42,212 nucleotides of DNA from Phyllobacterium trifolii (GCF_014192095.1 NZ_JACHXN010000034.1:1-42212), one strand, 5' to 3'; positions 25,782-35,097 are shown, numbered from the stretch's first letter. Notes: generated by a model from the letters alone, not told the origin. Program-made: numbers and translations.

Positions 25782-27053
25782 GTGACTCAGCCGTCGGTAT
25801 CCGGAACAAGACTCTGGCAGAAAGTGGCGCGGTCCCGCGCCATTTTCCCGATCCTGTTCAGTATATGCATTATTGGCACCGGCAACGGCTTGCTGACGAC
25901 AGCAGTTTCACTTCATTTGAGCAATCCGGAGGTAGACCCGCGCGTGGTCCAGACTGTGTTGACCGCATTCCCGGTGGGATTTCTGGCGGGTTGCCTCGTC
26001 ACGCGGTTTCTTGTTGCCAAACTTGGGCATCAGAGGACCTTTCTCCTGGTTTCTTTGCTTGCGGCGCTGGCGACAGCGGGTTTTACCCTGACAATATTCA
26101 TGCCCGTGTGGGTGGTTCTTCGTCTGATGAATGGTCTGTCGATGGCAGCGCTGTTCATCGTTTCAGAGAGCTGGATCAATCTTTACGCCGACCAGCGCCA
26201 TCGAGGCACCTATTTTGCGCTCTATATGCTGATGACCTCGCTTGCGGTCCTGTTCGGCCAATTGATGATCGAGGTGGCCGGGCCGCATTCACCGCACCTG
26301 TTCCTCATTGCGACAATGACGTTCGTCGCTGGTCTGGTTTATTGCAAATTCATTGCCGCTCACTGGCCAGTATTGCCAGCCTGGGAACCTCAACCTGATC
26401 CATTGACCATCGCGCCAGCCAAACAGCGCTATAGTCTATGGAAACTTGCTATTCTCGCGCCTGTTACAATCCTTGGCGTTTTCCAGGCCGGCATGACCAA
26501 TATGAATGTCTTTGCAATGACGCCGATATATGGTGTTCGTATCGGCCTTTCTGCGGCTACGACTGTTGCATTGATCACGACATTCAGTATCGGCGGTATG
26601 CTGGCCCAGGCCCCGGTGGGCTGGTTGTCGGATCGCTTGGATCGCCGTCTGATGTTACTGGTGCAAGGGGGTGTTGCTGCGTTGCTGTGTGCCGGGATTG
26701 TATGGTCGGGCAATCGGTATGTTTCGTTGCTCTTTGTGCTTTTTTTCGCCTATGGAGCGACGGCTTTGACCATCTATCCCGTCGCTATCGCCTTTGCCAA
26801 TTCACAGATTGAGAGCCGCCATATGGTGTCGGCATCCGGCGGACTGCTCCTTCTCTACTCCATCGGCAACGTCATGACGCCCGGCTTGGCCGCCGGTCTG
26901 ATGGAACATGTGGCGCCGCAAGCGCTGTTTGTAATGCTGGGCAGCGGAGCAGCGTCTGTAGCAATCGCAGCGAGTTTCAATCTCATGCGCAGACACGCCG
27001 TGATACCCGCCAGCAGGGGATCGAGTTGTGTAACCTCAGGAGTAAACGAATGA
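25782..27053 (+). CDS. Major facilitator superfamily transporter (YcaD-like)
   Basis: About 423 residues with twelve predicted membrane segments and the YcaD-type MFS pattern: LTAFPVGFLAGCLVTRFLVAKLGHQR in the first half and GWLSDRLDRRLMLLVQGG, the MFS loop motif, in the second half. It may export an intermediate or provide a second uptake route for the cluster's substrate. The start is uncertain: GTG 25782, just after the ATPase stop, with AAGGG upstream, or GTG 25770, overlapping the ATPase gene. It overlaps the hydantoinase start by 4 bp (ATGA). Confidence 0.82.
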   Translation: MTQPSVSGTRLWQKVARSRAIFPILFSICIIGTGNGLLTTAVSLHLSNPEVDPRVVQTVLTAFPVGFLAGCLVTRFLVAKLGHQRTFLLVSLLAALATAGFTLTIFMPVWVVLRLMNGLSMAALFIVSESWINLYADQRHRGTYFALYMLMTSLAVLFGQLMIEVAGPHSPHLFLIATMTFVAGLVYCKFIAAHWPVLPAWEPQPDPLTIAPAKQRYSLWKLAILAPVTILGVFQAGMTNMNVFAMTPIYGVRIGLSAATTVALITTFSIGGMLAQAPVGWLSDRLDRRLMLLVQGGVAALLCAGIVWSGNRYVSLLFVLFFAYGATALTIYPVAIAFANSQIESRHMVSASGGLLLLYSIGNVMTPGLAAGLMEHVAPQALFVMLGSGAASVAIAASFNLMRRHAVIPASRGSSCVTSGVNE

Positions 27054-28483
27054 GCAGTGCATGTGATTTTGAGCTCGTCATTCGGGGTGGAAGGGTCGTC
27101 TTGCCAGATCAAACCCTTGAAATTGATGTTGGGATTCGTGGTGGGAAAATTGCGGCGCTTGGCAAAGATTTGCCGAAGGGAGATACGGAAATATCGGCTG
27201 AAGGCCGGCTGGTTCTCCCAGGCGGCGTCGATAGCCACTGCCATATGGATCAGCAGCCGTGGGAAGGCAAAGCCACGGCTGATGACTTCAACACCGGAAC
27301 GCTGTCGGCAATGTGCGGCGGCACGACGACCGTTATACCCTTTGCCATGCAGATGCGCGGTCAATCGCTGCGAGACATCGTCCTCGACTACCACGATCGG
27401 GCCCGCCCGAAGGCTCATATTGACTATGGGATTCATTTGATCGTCGGTGATCCGTCGGCGGAGGTTTTAAAGAACGAGATCCCGGCCTTGATCAATGAAG
27501 GCTGCACTTCGATGAAAATTTACCTCACATATGACGGGCTGAAGCTCGATGATTATGAGGTACTGAACGTTCTCGATGTTGCCAGGTCAGAGGGCGCAAT
27601 GGTCATGGTCCATGCGGAAAACGACGCTTGTATCCGCTGGCTCACTGAGAAATTTATCGAAGCCCGCAAAACGCAGCTACGCTACCACGAGAAAGCTCAC
27701 TCAGAGATCGGAGATCGGGAGGCCACCCATCGCGCAATCAGTTTGTCGGAACTGATCGAAACTCCCATTCTGGTCAGCCATGTTGCCGCCGGCGGCGCGG
27801 TGGAGGAAATCCGACGTGCCAAGGCCAGAGGGTTGCCCATCTACGCGGAAACCTGTCCGCAATACCTATTCCTGTCGGCTGAGAACATCGACACCCATGA
27901 CCTGTCCGGATCGAAATGCGTCTGTACGCCGCCACCCCGTGACAAGTCCAACCAACCGGCGATTTGGGACGGGATCCTTGACGGAACCCTTGAAGTTTTT
28001 TCATCTGATCATTCGCCCTGGAACTATGCCGACAAGATTGCGGGCGGCCCTGATACGCCGTTTAACCGGATTCCAAATGGCATTCCTGGCATTGAGACGC
28101 GACTTGCGCTGCTATTTTCGGCTGGTGTCAATGGTGGCCGCATCTCTCTCCAGAAGTTTGTCGAGCTGACTTCCGCAGCACCGGCACGTCTCTTCGGTCT
28201 CTATCCGCGCAAGGGAGCGATGGCGGTCGGATCAGATGCAGACTTGGCGATCTGGGATCCGGACCGAATAGTCACCATCAACAACGCGATGTTGCATCAT
28301 GCAACCGACCATACACCCTATGAAGGTCAAACGGTGCGGGGCTGGCCCGTCATGACCATTTCGCGCGGGGAACTGGTTTGGAATGATGGCAAGGTCCTGT
28401 CCAAGCCTGGTCGCGGGCAATTCATTGCGCGAGAACGACCCTTTCCGCCACGGCAGGACCTTTCACGGACGCTTGCGTCATGA
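27050..28483 (+). CDS. Hydantoinase/dihydropyrimidinase-type cyclic amidohydrolase
   Basis: This 477-residue amidohydrolase opens cyclic ureides or imides such as hydantoins, dihydropyrimidines or allantoin. All six binuclear metal ligands are visible: H63 and H65 (VDSHCHMD), carbamylated K156 (TSMKIYLTYDG), H188 (MVHAEND), H244 (LVSHVAAGG) and D320 (FSSDHSPW). The AETCPQYLFL block is family-typical. ATG 27050 is preceded by CAGGAG and overlaps the MFS stop; an upstream in-frame start at 27026 lies inside the MFS gene. It is the best preserved catalytic gene of the cluster and sets its chemical theme. Hydantoinase, dihydropyrimidinase and allantoinase cannot be told apart by eye. Confidence 0.9.
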   Translation: MSSACDFELVIRGGRVVLPDQTLEIDVGIRGGKIAALGKDLPKGDTEISAEGRLVLPGGVDSHCHMDQQPWEGKATADDFNTGTLSAMCGGTTTVIPFAMQMRGQSLRDIVLDYHDRARPKAHIDYGIHLIVGDPSAEVLKNEIPALINEGCTSMKIYLTYDGLKLDDYEVLNVLDVARSEGAMVMVHAENDACIRWLTEKFIEARKTQLRYHEKAHSEIGDREATHRAISLSELIETPILVSHVAAGGAVEEIRRAKARGLPIYAETCPQYLFLSAENIDTHDLSGSKCVCTPPPRDKSNQPAIWDGILDGTLEVFSSDHSPWNYADKIAGGPDTPFNRIPNGIPGIETRLALLFSAGVNGGRISLQKFVELTSAAPARLFGLYPRKGAMAVGSDADLAIWDPDRIVTINNAMLHHATDHTPYEGQTVRGWPVMTISRGELVWNDGKVLSKPGRGQFIARERPFPPRQDLSRTLAS

Positions 28484-29253
28484 TGGAAATTCCAGATCAA
28501 TCGGGGAAAAGGCTTGGCGGAAAGGTGGTCTTCATCACTGGAGCTGCAAGCGGTATCGGGGCAGCGATCGCGCGGCGCTGCATAGCCGAAGGAGGAAGTG
28601 CAGTCTGCGCGGACGCTTCGCCGGATAGCGTCGCAAATCTTGCTGCGGAACTAGGTTCTTGTGCCTTGGCGCTTGAGTGTGATGTGACGGATCAACGTTC
28701 CATGGCCCGGTCAATGAGCGCTGCTATTGATCATTTTGGGCGCCTCGATGGATTGGTCCACAATGCTGCGGCACCCTCGCTCGATGGCACGGTCGTCGAT
28801 CTCGATGAAGAGCAATGGCGGCTGGAAATCGACGTTACCCTGACGGGCGCATTTATCGCCAGCAAATTCGCGGTACCACTCATGATTTCCAGCGGGGGCG
28901 GATCGATAGTGCTTGTCGCGTCCCAATTTGGTCATGTGGCGACCGGAAAGGCGGTAGCCTATTGCGCGGCCAAGGCAGGCCTCGTCCATCTTGCCAAAGC
29001 CATGGCGGTCGATCATGCCGGCGATGGCATTCGCGTGAACAGTCTATCTCCGGGGGCAGTGGCTACTTCCAGGCTTTTGCAACGCTGGCCCGATCTTGAG
29101 ACAGCCAATAAAGGTCTCGGACCCGCGCATCTGCTCGGCCGGATCGCGCAACCCGGTGAGATTGCTGCCGCTGCCGTCTTTCTCCTGTCCCCGGACGCCT
29201 CCTTCGTTACCGGCACTGATTTGCTCGCTGATGGTGGTTTTGCAACTCGGTGA
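28480..29253 (+). CDS. Short-chain dehydrogenase/reductase
   Basis: This 257-residue SDR has the NAD(P)-binding motif TGAASGIG, the NAA-type motif in HNAAAPSL, catalytic Ser in LVASQFG and the active-site YCAAK. The C-terminal FVTGTDLLADGG is typical of classical SDRs. Its ATG overlaps the hydantoinase stop, so it is translationally coupled to it. It probably oxidises or reduces an alcohol/ketone intermediate of the same pathway; substrate unknown. Confidence 0.9.
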   Translation: MMEIPDQSGKRLGGKVVFITGAASGIGAAIARRCIAEGGSAVCADASPDSVANLAAELGSCALALECDVTDQRSMARSMSAAIDHFGRLDGLVHNAAAPSLDGTVVDLDEEQWRLEIDVTLTGAFIASKFAVPLMISSGGGSIVLVASQFGHVATGKAVAYCAAKAGLVHLAKAMAVDHAGDGIRVNSLSPGAVATSRLLQRWPDLETANKGLGPAHLLGRIAQPGEIAAAAVFLLSPDASFVTGTDLLADGGFATR

Positions 29254-29284
29254 ATCTCTTCGCTGCAATGAAATGGATCTCGAA

Positions 29285-30328
29285 ATGACTCTCTTTGTAA
29301 CCGGCGGTACGGGTTTTGTTATGAGTGTTCTGGTTCGCGAGTGGCTTGATCGCGACCCACAGGCCCGCGCCGTTATTCTCGACCGGTCCGGACTTGACGA
29401 CATGGCTGAGCGGTATTTCGCTCCCGTTCGAGACCGTCTTACCGTGCTTAAAGCCGATATCCTGGATTCAAAGCAGTGGTCGAGCGAACTTGATGGCCAT
29501 GACATTTCGTTAGTGGTGCATGGCGCAACGATAACCCCCATCTCGCGAGGCAGTGTAACGGAAGCGCAGCGCCAGCCGGAAGCCGAGGACCCGGCCCGCA
29601 TCGTCGACGTCAACTTGATGGGAACCGTGAGGGTGCTGGAATGGGCCCGGGCCAAGCCGTTGGTCAAGCGCTTTGTCTATGTCAGCTCTGGTGCGATCTA
29701 TCGCCATCACGGTCCAGATTGGGCGGGAGAGCCGCTGCCGGAAGATGGTTATGTCGCGCCGTTGACCCTTTACGCCATTTCCAAATTCGCCTCGGAAATG
29801 GTCGTCAACCGTTACGCTGATCTCTTCGGCATATCGGCCTTAAGTGTTCGCCTCGCATCTGTTTATGGTCCTATGGACCGGGCAACCACAAGCCGCAATT
29901 TTCGTCACGTACCAAATCGCGTCGCGCACATGGCCCTGGCAGGTGAGGTGATCCGTCCCAACAGCTTGGAACCGGTAGGTGACTATGCACACTCGTCGGA
30001 TGTGGCACAGGCAATTATCGCTCTGCTCATGGCGCCACGTCTTCGTTACCGCCATTACAATATCGGCAGTGGCGTCACGTCGACCATCGGCGACGTGATC
30101 AACTGGGCGCAGGAAAAAATACCGGATCTGATGGTCGAAGTCAGCCCTCCAGAGACTGCCAACATAATTCAAGACACCGCACTGAAAGACGGCATGTGGG
30201 GTGCTTATGACCTTGCACGTATTGAGCGCGACACTGCTTGGCGTCCACGTCCAGTCAAGGAGGCTTTTCACGACTACATGCAATGGATTGTCGCCAATGA
30301 GAGCAACGCAGCAGGGGAGGGACTATGA
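29285..30328 (+). CDS. NAD-dependent epimerase/dehydratase family protein
   Basis: A 347-residue extended SDR with an N-terminal Rossmann fold (TLFVTGGTGFVM), VHGATITP, VSSGAIYR and the catalytic YAISK. The third glycine of the usual TGGTGFIG motif is a methionine here. The reading frame is open from 29096, but the Rossmann motif begins at ATG 29285, so that start is used; ATG 29273 is an alternative and neither has a strong ribosome site. It follows the SDR gene by 31 bp and overlaps the next gene by 4 bp. Confidence 0.82.
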   Translation: MTLFVTGGTGFVMSVLVREWLDRDPQARAVILDRSGLDDMAERYFAPVRDRLTVLKADILDSKQWSSELDGHDISLVVHGATITPISRGSVTEAQRQPEAEDPARIVDVNLMGTVRVLEWARAKPLVKRFVYVSSGAIYRHHGPDWAGEPLPEDGYVAPLTLYAISKFASEMVVNRYADLFGISALSVRLASVYGPMDRATTSRNFRHVPNRVAHMALAGEVIRPNSLEPVGDYAHSSDVAQAIIALLMAPRLRYRHYNIGSGVTSTIGDVINWAQEKIPDLMVEVSPPETANIIQDTALKDGMWGAYDLARIERDTAWRPRPVKEAFHDYMQWIVANESNAAGEGL

Positions 30329-31251
30329 TGACGGGTGAGACCGCGTTGAATAATACAGAACACCAGCCGCGCGATTTCATAGGCTACGGCCCGAAGCCAC
30401 CCTTTGTCCGCTGGCCGAATGGCGTGAAACTCGCCATCAATCTGGTGCTCAACTACGAAGAAGGCTCGGAATACTCGTGGCTGGAAGATGGTCGTAACGA
30501 CAATTGGGGTGAATACAATATTCCCAATAGCCCACCGGTGCGCGATCTCGGCACCGAAACCCACTTTGAATACGGCAGCCGTGCTGGTGTCTGGCGTTTG
30601 GCGCGTCTTTTTGATCGATATAACGTTCCAGTTACAGTGTCCGCCTGTGCTGTTGCGTTGGAGCGCAACCCGGCCGTCATCGAATGGATGAACGCACGCG
30701 GCCACGATCTGCTGGGTCATGGCCTGCGCTGGAGCGAATATTCCACCCTGGACCGCAATGAAGAGGAGCGCCAGCTGAATGAGGCAATTGCGCTTTACAA
30801 GAAGCTGACGGGACGGCGCCCGTTGGGCTGGAACTGCCGCTCTTTTCCGAGCGTCAACACGCGTGACCTGATCGTTAAAGAAGGTGGTTTCCTGTATTAT
30901 TCCGACCCTTGCAACGATGATCTTCCATATTATGCCGACCACGATGGAACGCGGCTGCTGGTCGTCCCCTATTCCAAGACGCTGAACGACAGTCGCTACC
31001 TGATAGCGCCCGGCTATAGCAGTCCGCGCGATTTTGCCGAGGATTGCCGTTCCGCCATCGACTATATGATCGACGAAGCTGACGAGACCGGGGGGCGGAT
31101 GCTTACCATCGGTGTTCATGCCCGCTGGATGGGTCAGCCCAATCGTGCCTCGGGTTTGCGCGAGGTTATTGAGCACGTCAGCAATAAACCAGCTGCTGCC
31201 TTCATGCGGCGGGAAGACATCGCGCGTCATTGGCTCGAAAATCATGAATGA
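30325..31251 (+). CDS. PuuE-like allantoinase / polysaccharide deacetylase-fold hydrolase
   Basis: This 308-residue protein belongs to the polysaccharide-deacetylase fold branch that contains PuuE, a metal-independent allantoinase unrelated to the amidohydrolases. Diagnostic blocks are LVLNYEEGSEYS near the N-terminus, GHDLLGHGLRWSEY, GWNCRSFPSVNTRDLIVKEGG and YYSDPCNDDLPY. GGGGAGGG precedes the double start ATGATG at 30325/30328, and the gene overlaps its upstream neighbour. Its presence next to a hydantoinase supports ring-amide hydrolysis as the cluster's theme. Allantoin itself is only one of the possible substrates. Confidence 0.82.
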   Translation: MMTGETALNNTEHQPRDFIGYGPKPPFVRWPNGVKLAINLVLNYEEGSEYSWLEDGRNDNWGEYNIPNSPPVRDLGTETHFEYGSRAGVWRLARLFDRYNVPVTVSACAVALERNPAVIEWMNARGHDLLGHGLRWSEYSTLDRNEEERQLNEAIALYKKLTGRRPLGWNCRSFPSVNTRDLIVKEGGFLYYSDPCNDDLPYYADHDGTRLLVVPYSKTLNDSRYLIAPGYSSPRDFAEDCRSAIDYMIDEADETGGRMLTIGVHARWMGQPNRASGLREVIEHVSNKPAAAFMRREDIARHWLENHE

Positions 31252-31324
31252 ATCAATCCGCAGGGTCGATGCGAGCGTGGCAGGCAGATTGATGATCAGC
31301 CCGGTGAAGGCCGGAGGGCAGACG

Positions 31325-32959
31325 ATGTCCGGCGCGCAGATCGTCGCTTCAATCCTAAAGCTGGAAGGCGTCAAGCAGATCATCGGCTTTCCCAACAGCG
31401 AACTCTTCGATGCCTGCGCGGCACTCGACATTCCACCGGTTATCGCCCGAACGCCGCGTGTCGCGGTCAACATTGCCGAAGGCTACGCCCGCACTGTGGC
31501 TGATGGTGAGTTGGCTGTCGTAACAGTGCAGTATGGGCCTGGCGCTGAGAGCGCGTTTGGTGGGATCGCCCAAGCGTTCAACGACCGCGCCCCCATCCTG
31601 TTTTTGCCGACAGGATATCCGCGCGGGTCGGAAGCAGTGCCCCCAAATTTCCACGCCAGCCGTAATTTCCGGCACGTGACCAAATGGTCCGAGACAGCAG
31701 GCCGCATCGAACATCTGCCCAAATTAATGCATTCGGCCATTTCCCGCGTTCGCAATGGCCGACCGGCGCCAGTACTGCTGGAGTTGCCCGTCGATTTGCT
31801 TGCGGAAAAATTCGATCCAACCAATGAGGTCTATCAACGACCACGGCGCAGCGCACCGCAGGGTGATGCTGGCGAGATTGCTGAACTGGTCAAAACACTT
31901 CTGGCCGCAAAAAACCCGGTAGTGTTTGCGGGCCAGGGAGTTCTTGCCGCCTCCGCCACGAAAGAACTGGTCGAGTTTGCCGAATTGCTGCGTATCCCGG
32001 TCATGACGACACCAAATGGAAAGAGTGGCTTTCCGGAAAACCATCCACTGGCGCTAGGTACGGCAGGCAGGGCAAGGCCAGCCACGGTAGATCACTTCAT
32101 GGACAAGGCAGACGTCGTTTTAGCGCTGGGCACGAGCTTGACGCGATCCTATTACATATTGCCGATCGCGAAAGACAAGGTGCTCTTACAGGTTACGGTG
32201 GACGCGGGCGACCTTGGCAAGGATTATCTCATCGCCCAAGGCGTCGTCAGCGATGCTCGCTCGGCCCTCAGGCAGATGATCGCCTATGTCAATCAACAAA
32301 AGCATGTCTTGGTGGATCGTGCCGACGTCATGAACGAGATCCGTTCGATACGGTCCGCGTTTAGGGAACGCTGGATGCCGCTATTGACTGCCGACAGCGA
32401 GCCGATCTCACCTTATCGCGTCGTTTGGGAAATCATGCAGGCGGTTGATCCCTCTAACTCTGTTGTCACTCACGACGCCGGTAATCCACGCGATCAGTTC
32501 AGTCCATTCTATGAGGCCGTTGTACCGGGAAGCTATATAGGCTGGGGGAAGACAACTCAGCTTGGCAGCGGCCTCGGTTTTGCGCTTGGTGCTAAACTCG
32601 CGCGGCCCAACGCCACTGTTGTCAACCTGATGGGTGAGTCTGCCTTTGGCATGGTCGCTATTGATTTCGAAACTGCAATCCGGTGTCACTTGCCAATTCT
32701 GACCGTGGTGTTACGCAACAATGTGCTTGGCGGTTATGCGGCCAGCATGCCGATAGCTTCCCGAAAATATGGCGCAAACCGTATGTCGGGCGCCTATGCC
32801 CCGATTGCAGAAGCCTTGGGCGGCTACGGGGAATGTGTGAGCCTTCCGCAAAACCTTCGGCCGGCGCTCCTGCGTGGCCTTGAACGGGTGGGCAAGGGAC
32901 AGGCAGCGCTGATCGAAGTTGTCACACATGAAGAGCCGCGCTTGCCGGGCTTGAGCTGA
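31325..32959 (+). CDS. Thiamin-diphosphate-dependent enzyme, acetolactate synthase/carboligase-like, atypical active site
   Basis: About 544 residues with the three-domain ThDP fold: an N-terminal pyrimidine-binding domain (SGAQIVASILKLEGVKQIIGFP...IAEGYAR), a central domain (AAKNPVVFAGQGVL) and a C-terminal diphosphate domain (GSGLGFALGAKLARP...RNNVLGGY). Two family hallmarks differ. The ThDP-activating Glu of the ARHEQGA block is Pro44 here (ARTPRVAV), and the GDG metal motif reads GES. Glyoxylate carboligase also lacks that Glu (it has Val), so activity is still possible. GGAGG at 31313 favours ATG 31325; ATG 31244, overlapping the deacetylase gene, would add 27 residues. It may decarboxylate or ligate a 2-oxo acid formed after ring opening (inference). 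Confidence 0.82.
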   Translation: MSGAQIVASILKLEGVKQIIGFPNSELFDACAALDIPPVIARTPRVAVNIAEGYARTVADGELAVVTVQYGPGAESAFGGIAQAFNDRAPILFLPTGYPRGSEAVPPNFHASRNFRHVTKWSETAGRIEHLPKLMHSAISRVRNGRPAPVLLELPVDLLAEKFDPTNEVYQRPRRSAPQGDAGEIAELVKTLLAAKNPVVFAGQGVLAASATKELVEFAELLRIPVMTTPNGKSGFPENHPLALGTAGRARPATVDHFMDKADVVLALGTSLTRSYYILPIAKDKVLLQVTVDAGDLGKDYLIAQGVVSDARSALRQMIAYVNQQKHVLVDRADVMNEIRSIRSAFRERWMPLLTADSEPISPYRVVWEIMQAVDPSNSVVTHDAGNPRDQFSPFYEAVVPGSYIGWGKTTQLGSGLGFALGAKLARPNATVVNLMGESAFGMVAIDFETAIRCHLPILTVVLRNNVLGGYAASMPIASRKYGANRMSGAYAPIAEALGGYGECVSLPQNLRPALLRGLERVGKGQAALIEVVTHEEPRLPGLS

Positions 32960-32978
32960 CAAATGTGGGATCGGCCAA

Positions 32979-34313
32979 ATGTTTGATACGCTGATCACAG
33001 GCGGTACCGTCGTCAATGCGGAAGGAGAGTGCAAAGCCGACATTGCCATCGCCAACGGACTGTTTGCCGCGCTCCTTTGTCCTGGAGAAACAGCAGGTGC
33101 CCGGACACATGTGGATGCCGCAGGGAAATATCTGCTTCCGGGACTGATCGATGCGCATGCCCATCTGCGTGAACCGGGGCTCACTCACAAGGAAGATTTC
33201 GACAGTGGCACAAAAGCTGCGGCTCTCGGGGGTGTCACTACTGTGCTCGATATGCCGACGGACGAACCCTGGACAGCCACAGGTCAGCAGCTGCGCGACA
33301 AGATGGAATTGGCGAAAGGGCGTCTCAACGTCGATGTCGGATTCCAGGGCGTCATAAGTAAGGATATGAACGCCGTCCTGGAAATGCTCAAGCTTCGGCC
33401 CGTATCCCTCGAGCTATTTACTGCAGATGTACCCCCCGCCTACCTTTTTGACAGCCTTGATAGCGTCCATGAAACCCTGAAACGATTTGGCAGCGAGAAT
33501 ACGGTGATAGGCATTTCACCGGGCGACCAGTCTATCTTGCTGGGCAGCGAGGCGCGTGATTGGGCCGGTGACATTCGGGCATTTCTATCCAGCCGCCCGC
33601 CGCTGGCTGAAGCCAACGGTATCGCCCGCGCGGTTCTGGCTGCTGCGCAGTCCACAGCACGCATTCATATTCGCCAGATCAATTCTCTCCTTGGCCTTGG
33701 TGTGTGGCGTCGCCTCAAAGACATGGCGGATGCAACCGTGGAAACGACGCCGCAGAATCTTTTTTTCACGGCGGATGACTACGAGATACTGGGAGCAAAT
33801 CTGAAGGGCTCGCCTCCACTGCGCGGACGGGATGATGTCCAGGCATTACGTGCGGCACTTTCTGAAGGATTGATCGATATTGTCGCGACGGACCATGCAC
33901 CCCATAGCGCGGCGGAAAAGGACACGCGTTACGGTGCTTTCGCCGAAATTCCCGGCGGGATGCCCGGCCTGCAAACCCTTCTGCCGGTCATGCTGAAGCT
34001 GGTCGACGAGAGGGTGATAAAGCTGACAGACCTTGTGCGCATGTGCGCTCTGGCTCCAGCGCGGCGTTTTGGTCTCGGTCGCTCGAAAGGTGCGATAGTT
34101 GCGGGTTATGACGCCGATATTGTGATCATCGACCGGAGCCGGAAATTCAGGATCACCAACGCGCAACAACTGTCCCGAGCCGGCTACACGCCATTCGACG
34201 GTTGGACCGTTCCTGCTGAACTCACGGACGTCTTTCTGCGCGGCAGGGCGATCGTGTCTCAAGGATCGCTTGTCACAGAGGCCCAGGGCCAAGTCATAGC
34301 CCGGCAGGACTGA
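32979..34313 (+). CDS. Dihydroorotase/allantoinase-like amidohydrolase with degenerate metal site
   Basis: This 444-residue protein is a clear member of the dihydroorotase/allantoinase family: DAHAHLREPGLTHKEDF near the N-terminus, GGVTTVLDMPT, VETTPQNLFF and ATDHAPHS. H60, H62 and D305 are kept. The carbamylated Lys position appears as Glu145 (SLELFTAD), the first later His is lost (GISPGDQSIL), and the second is Gln233 (IHIRQINS where VCHVSS is typical). Three of six ligands are therefore absent by eye alignment. It may be a mononuclear enzyme, a pseudoenzyme or a partner of the intact hydantoinase. It lies 19 bp after the ThDP enzyme gene. Confidence 0.82.
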   Translation: MFDTLITGGTVVNAEGECKADIAIANGLFAALLCPGETAGARTHVDAAGKYLLPGLIDAHAHLREPGLTHKEDFDSGTKAAALGGVTTVLDMPTDEPWTATGQQLRDKMELAKGRLNVDVGFQGVISKDMNAVLEMLKLRPVSLELFTADVPPAYLFDSLDSVHETLKRFGSENTVIGISPGDQSILLGSEARDWAGDIRAFLSSRPPLAEANGIARAVLAAAQSTARIHIRQINSLLGLGVWRRLKDMADATVETTPQNLFFTADDYEILGANLKGSPPLRGRDDVQALRAALSEGLIDIVATDHAPHSAAEKDTRYGAFAEIPGGMPGLQTLLPVMLKLVDERVIKLTDLVRMCALAPARRFGLGRSKGAIVAGYDADIVIIDRSRKFRITNAQQLSRAGYTPFDGWTVPAELTDVFLRGRAIVSQGSLVTEAQGQVIARQD

Positions 34314-34323
34314 GAGAAAACCA

Positions 34324-35097
34324 ATGCCCATATTGCAGAACAGAATTGCGATTGTCACTGGCGCGAGTTCAGGCCTTGGCCGTGCCATAGCGCTTCGCTA
34401 CGCCAGGGAGGGAGCGACAGTCGTCGTCGCTGATGTGATCGAGACGCCCCTTGAGGGTGGGGAAACCACTCCAAATATGATCTGTGACGAAGGTGGAAAG
34501 GCGATCTTCGTCAAGACTGACATCTCCAGCTGGGATGCTGTCGACGGGCTGGTGGAAGAGACGGTCAAGCAGTTCGGTCGGCTCGACGTGATCGTCAACA
34601 ACGCCGCCATATATACTTCAACCAACCTGCTTGAAACGACGCCCGATCAATGGGCCCGTGTTATCGGGGTCAATCTCACCGGTTTCTTTTATTGCTGCAA
34701 ACGAGCTGCTCAGCAGTTTCTGAAGCAGGAACCGGTCAATGACATCCGCGGCCGGATCATTAACATCTCGTCCCAGCACGGCATGGTCGCTTGCCCCGGA
34801 GACTTCCCCTACGGCGTCAGCAAGGGCGGTATAGTTCAAATGACACGTCAAATCGCAATCGATCACGCCGATGAGCTGATTATCTGCAATGCGATCGCGC
34901 CGGGCAAGATCATCACCGGCAAACCCGGTGTGGCAAACGATCCGGAGGGCCTGGATTATTCCCGGCGGCGTACGCCTTGGCCGCGGCTTGGTGTTCCCGA
35001 TGACGTCGCCGGCGCCGCCTTGTTCCTCGCAAGTGACATGGCGAGCTACATAACAGGCATCAATCTCATGGTCGATGGCGGCTGGATAGCCGGTTGA
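34324..35097 (+). CDS. Short-chain dehydrogenase/reductase
   Basis: This 257-residue classical SDR has TGASSGLG for cofactor binding, VNNAA, catalytic Ser in ISSQHG and the active-site YGVSK. The C-terminus YITGINLMVDGGW is standard. It begins 10 bp after the dihydroorotase-like gene and is probably in the same operon. Substrate unknown; a polyol or hydroxy-acid dehydrogenase is plausible. Confidence 0.9.
   Translation: MPILQNRIAIVTGASSGLGRAIALRYAREGATVVVADVIETPLEGGETTPNMICDEGGKAIFVKTDISSWDAVDGLVEETVKQFGRLDVIVNNAAIYTSTNLLETTPDQWARVIGVNLTGFFYCCKRAAQQFLKQEPVNDIRGRIINISSQHGMVACPGDFPYGVSKGGIVQMTRQIAIDHADELIICNAIAPGKIITGKPGVANDPEGLDYSRRRTPWPRLGVPDDVAGAALFLASDMASYITGINLMVDGGWIAG

Noticed and set aside
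29096..29284. Upstream extension of the epimerase-like gene by 63 codons
   Set aside because: It overlaps the SDR gene in another frame and lies before the Rossmann motif; the extra residues are not protein-like for the family.
30274..31473. Minus-strand open frame of 399 codons opposite the PuuE-like gene
   Set aside because: It is antisense to a gene with clear motifs, has low-complexity translation and no ribosome site.
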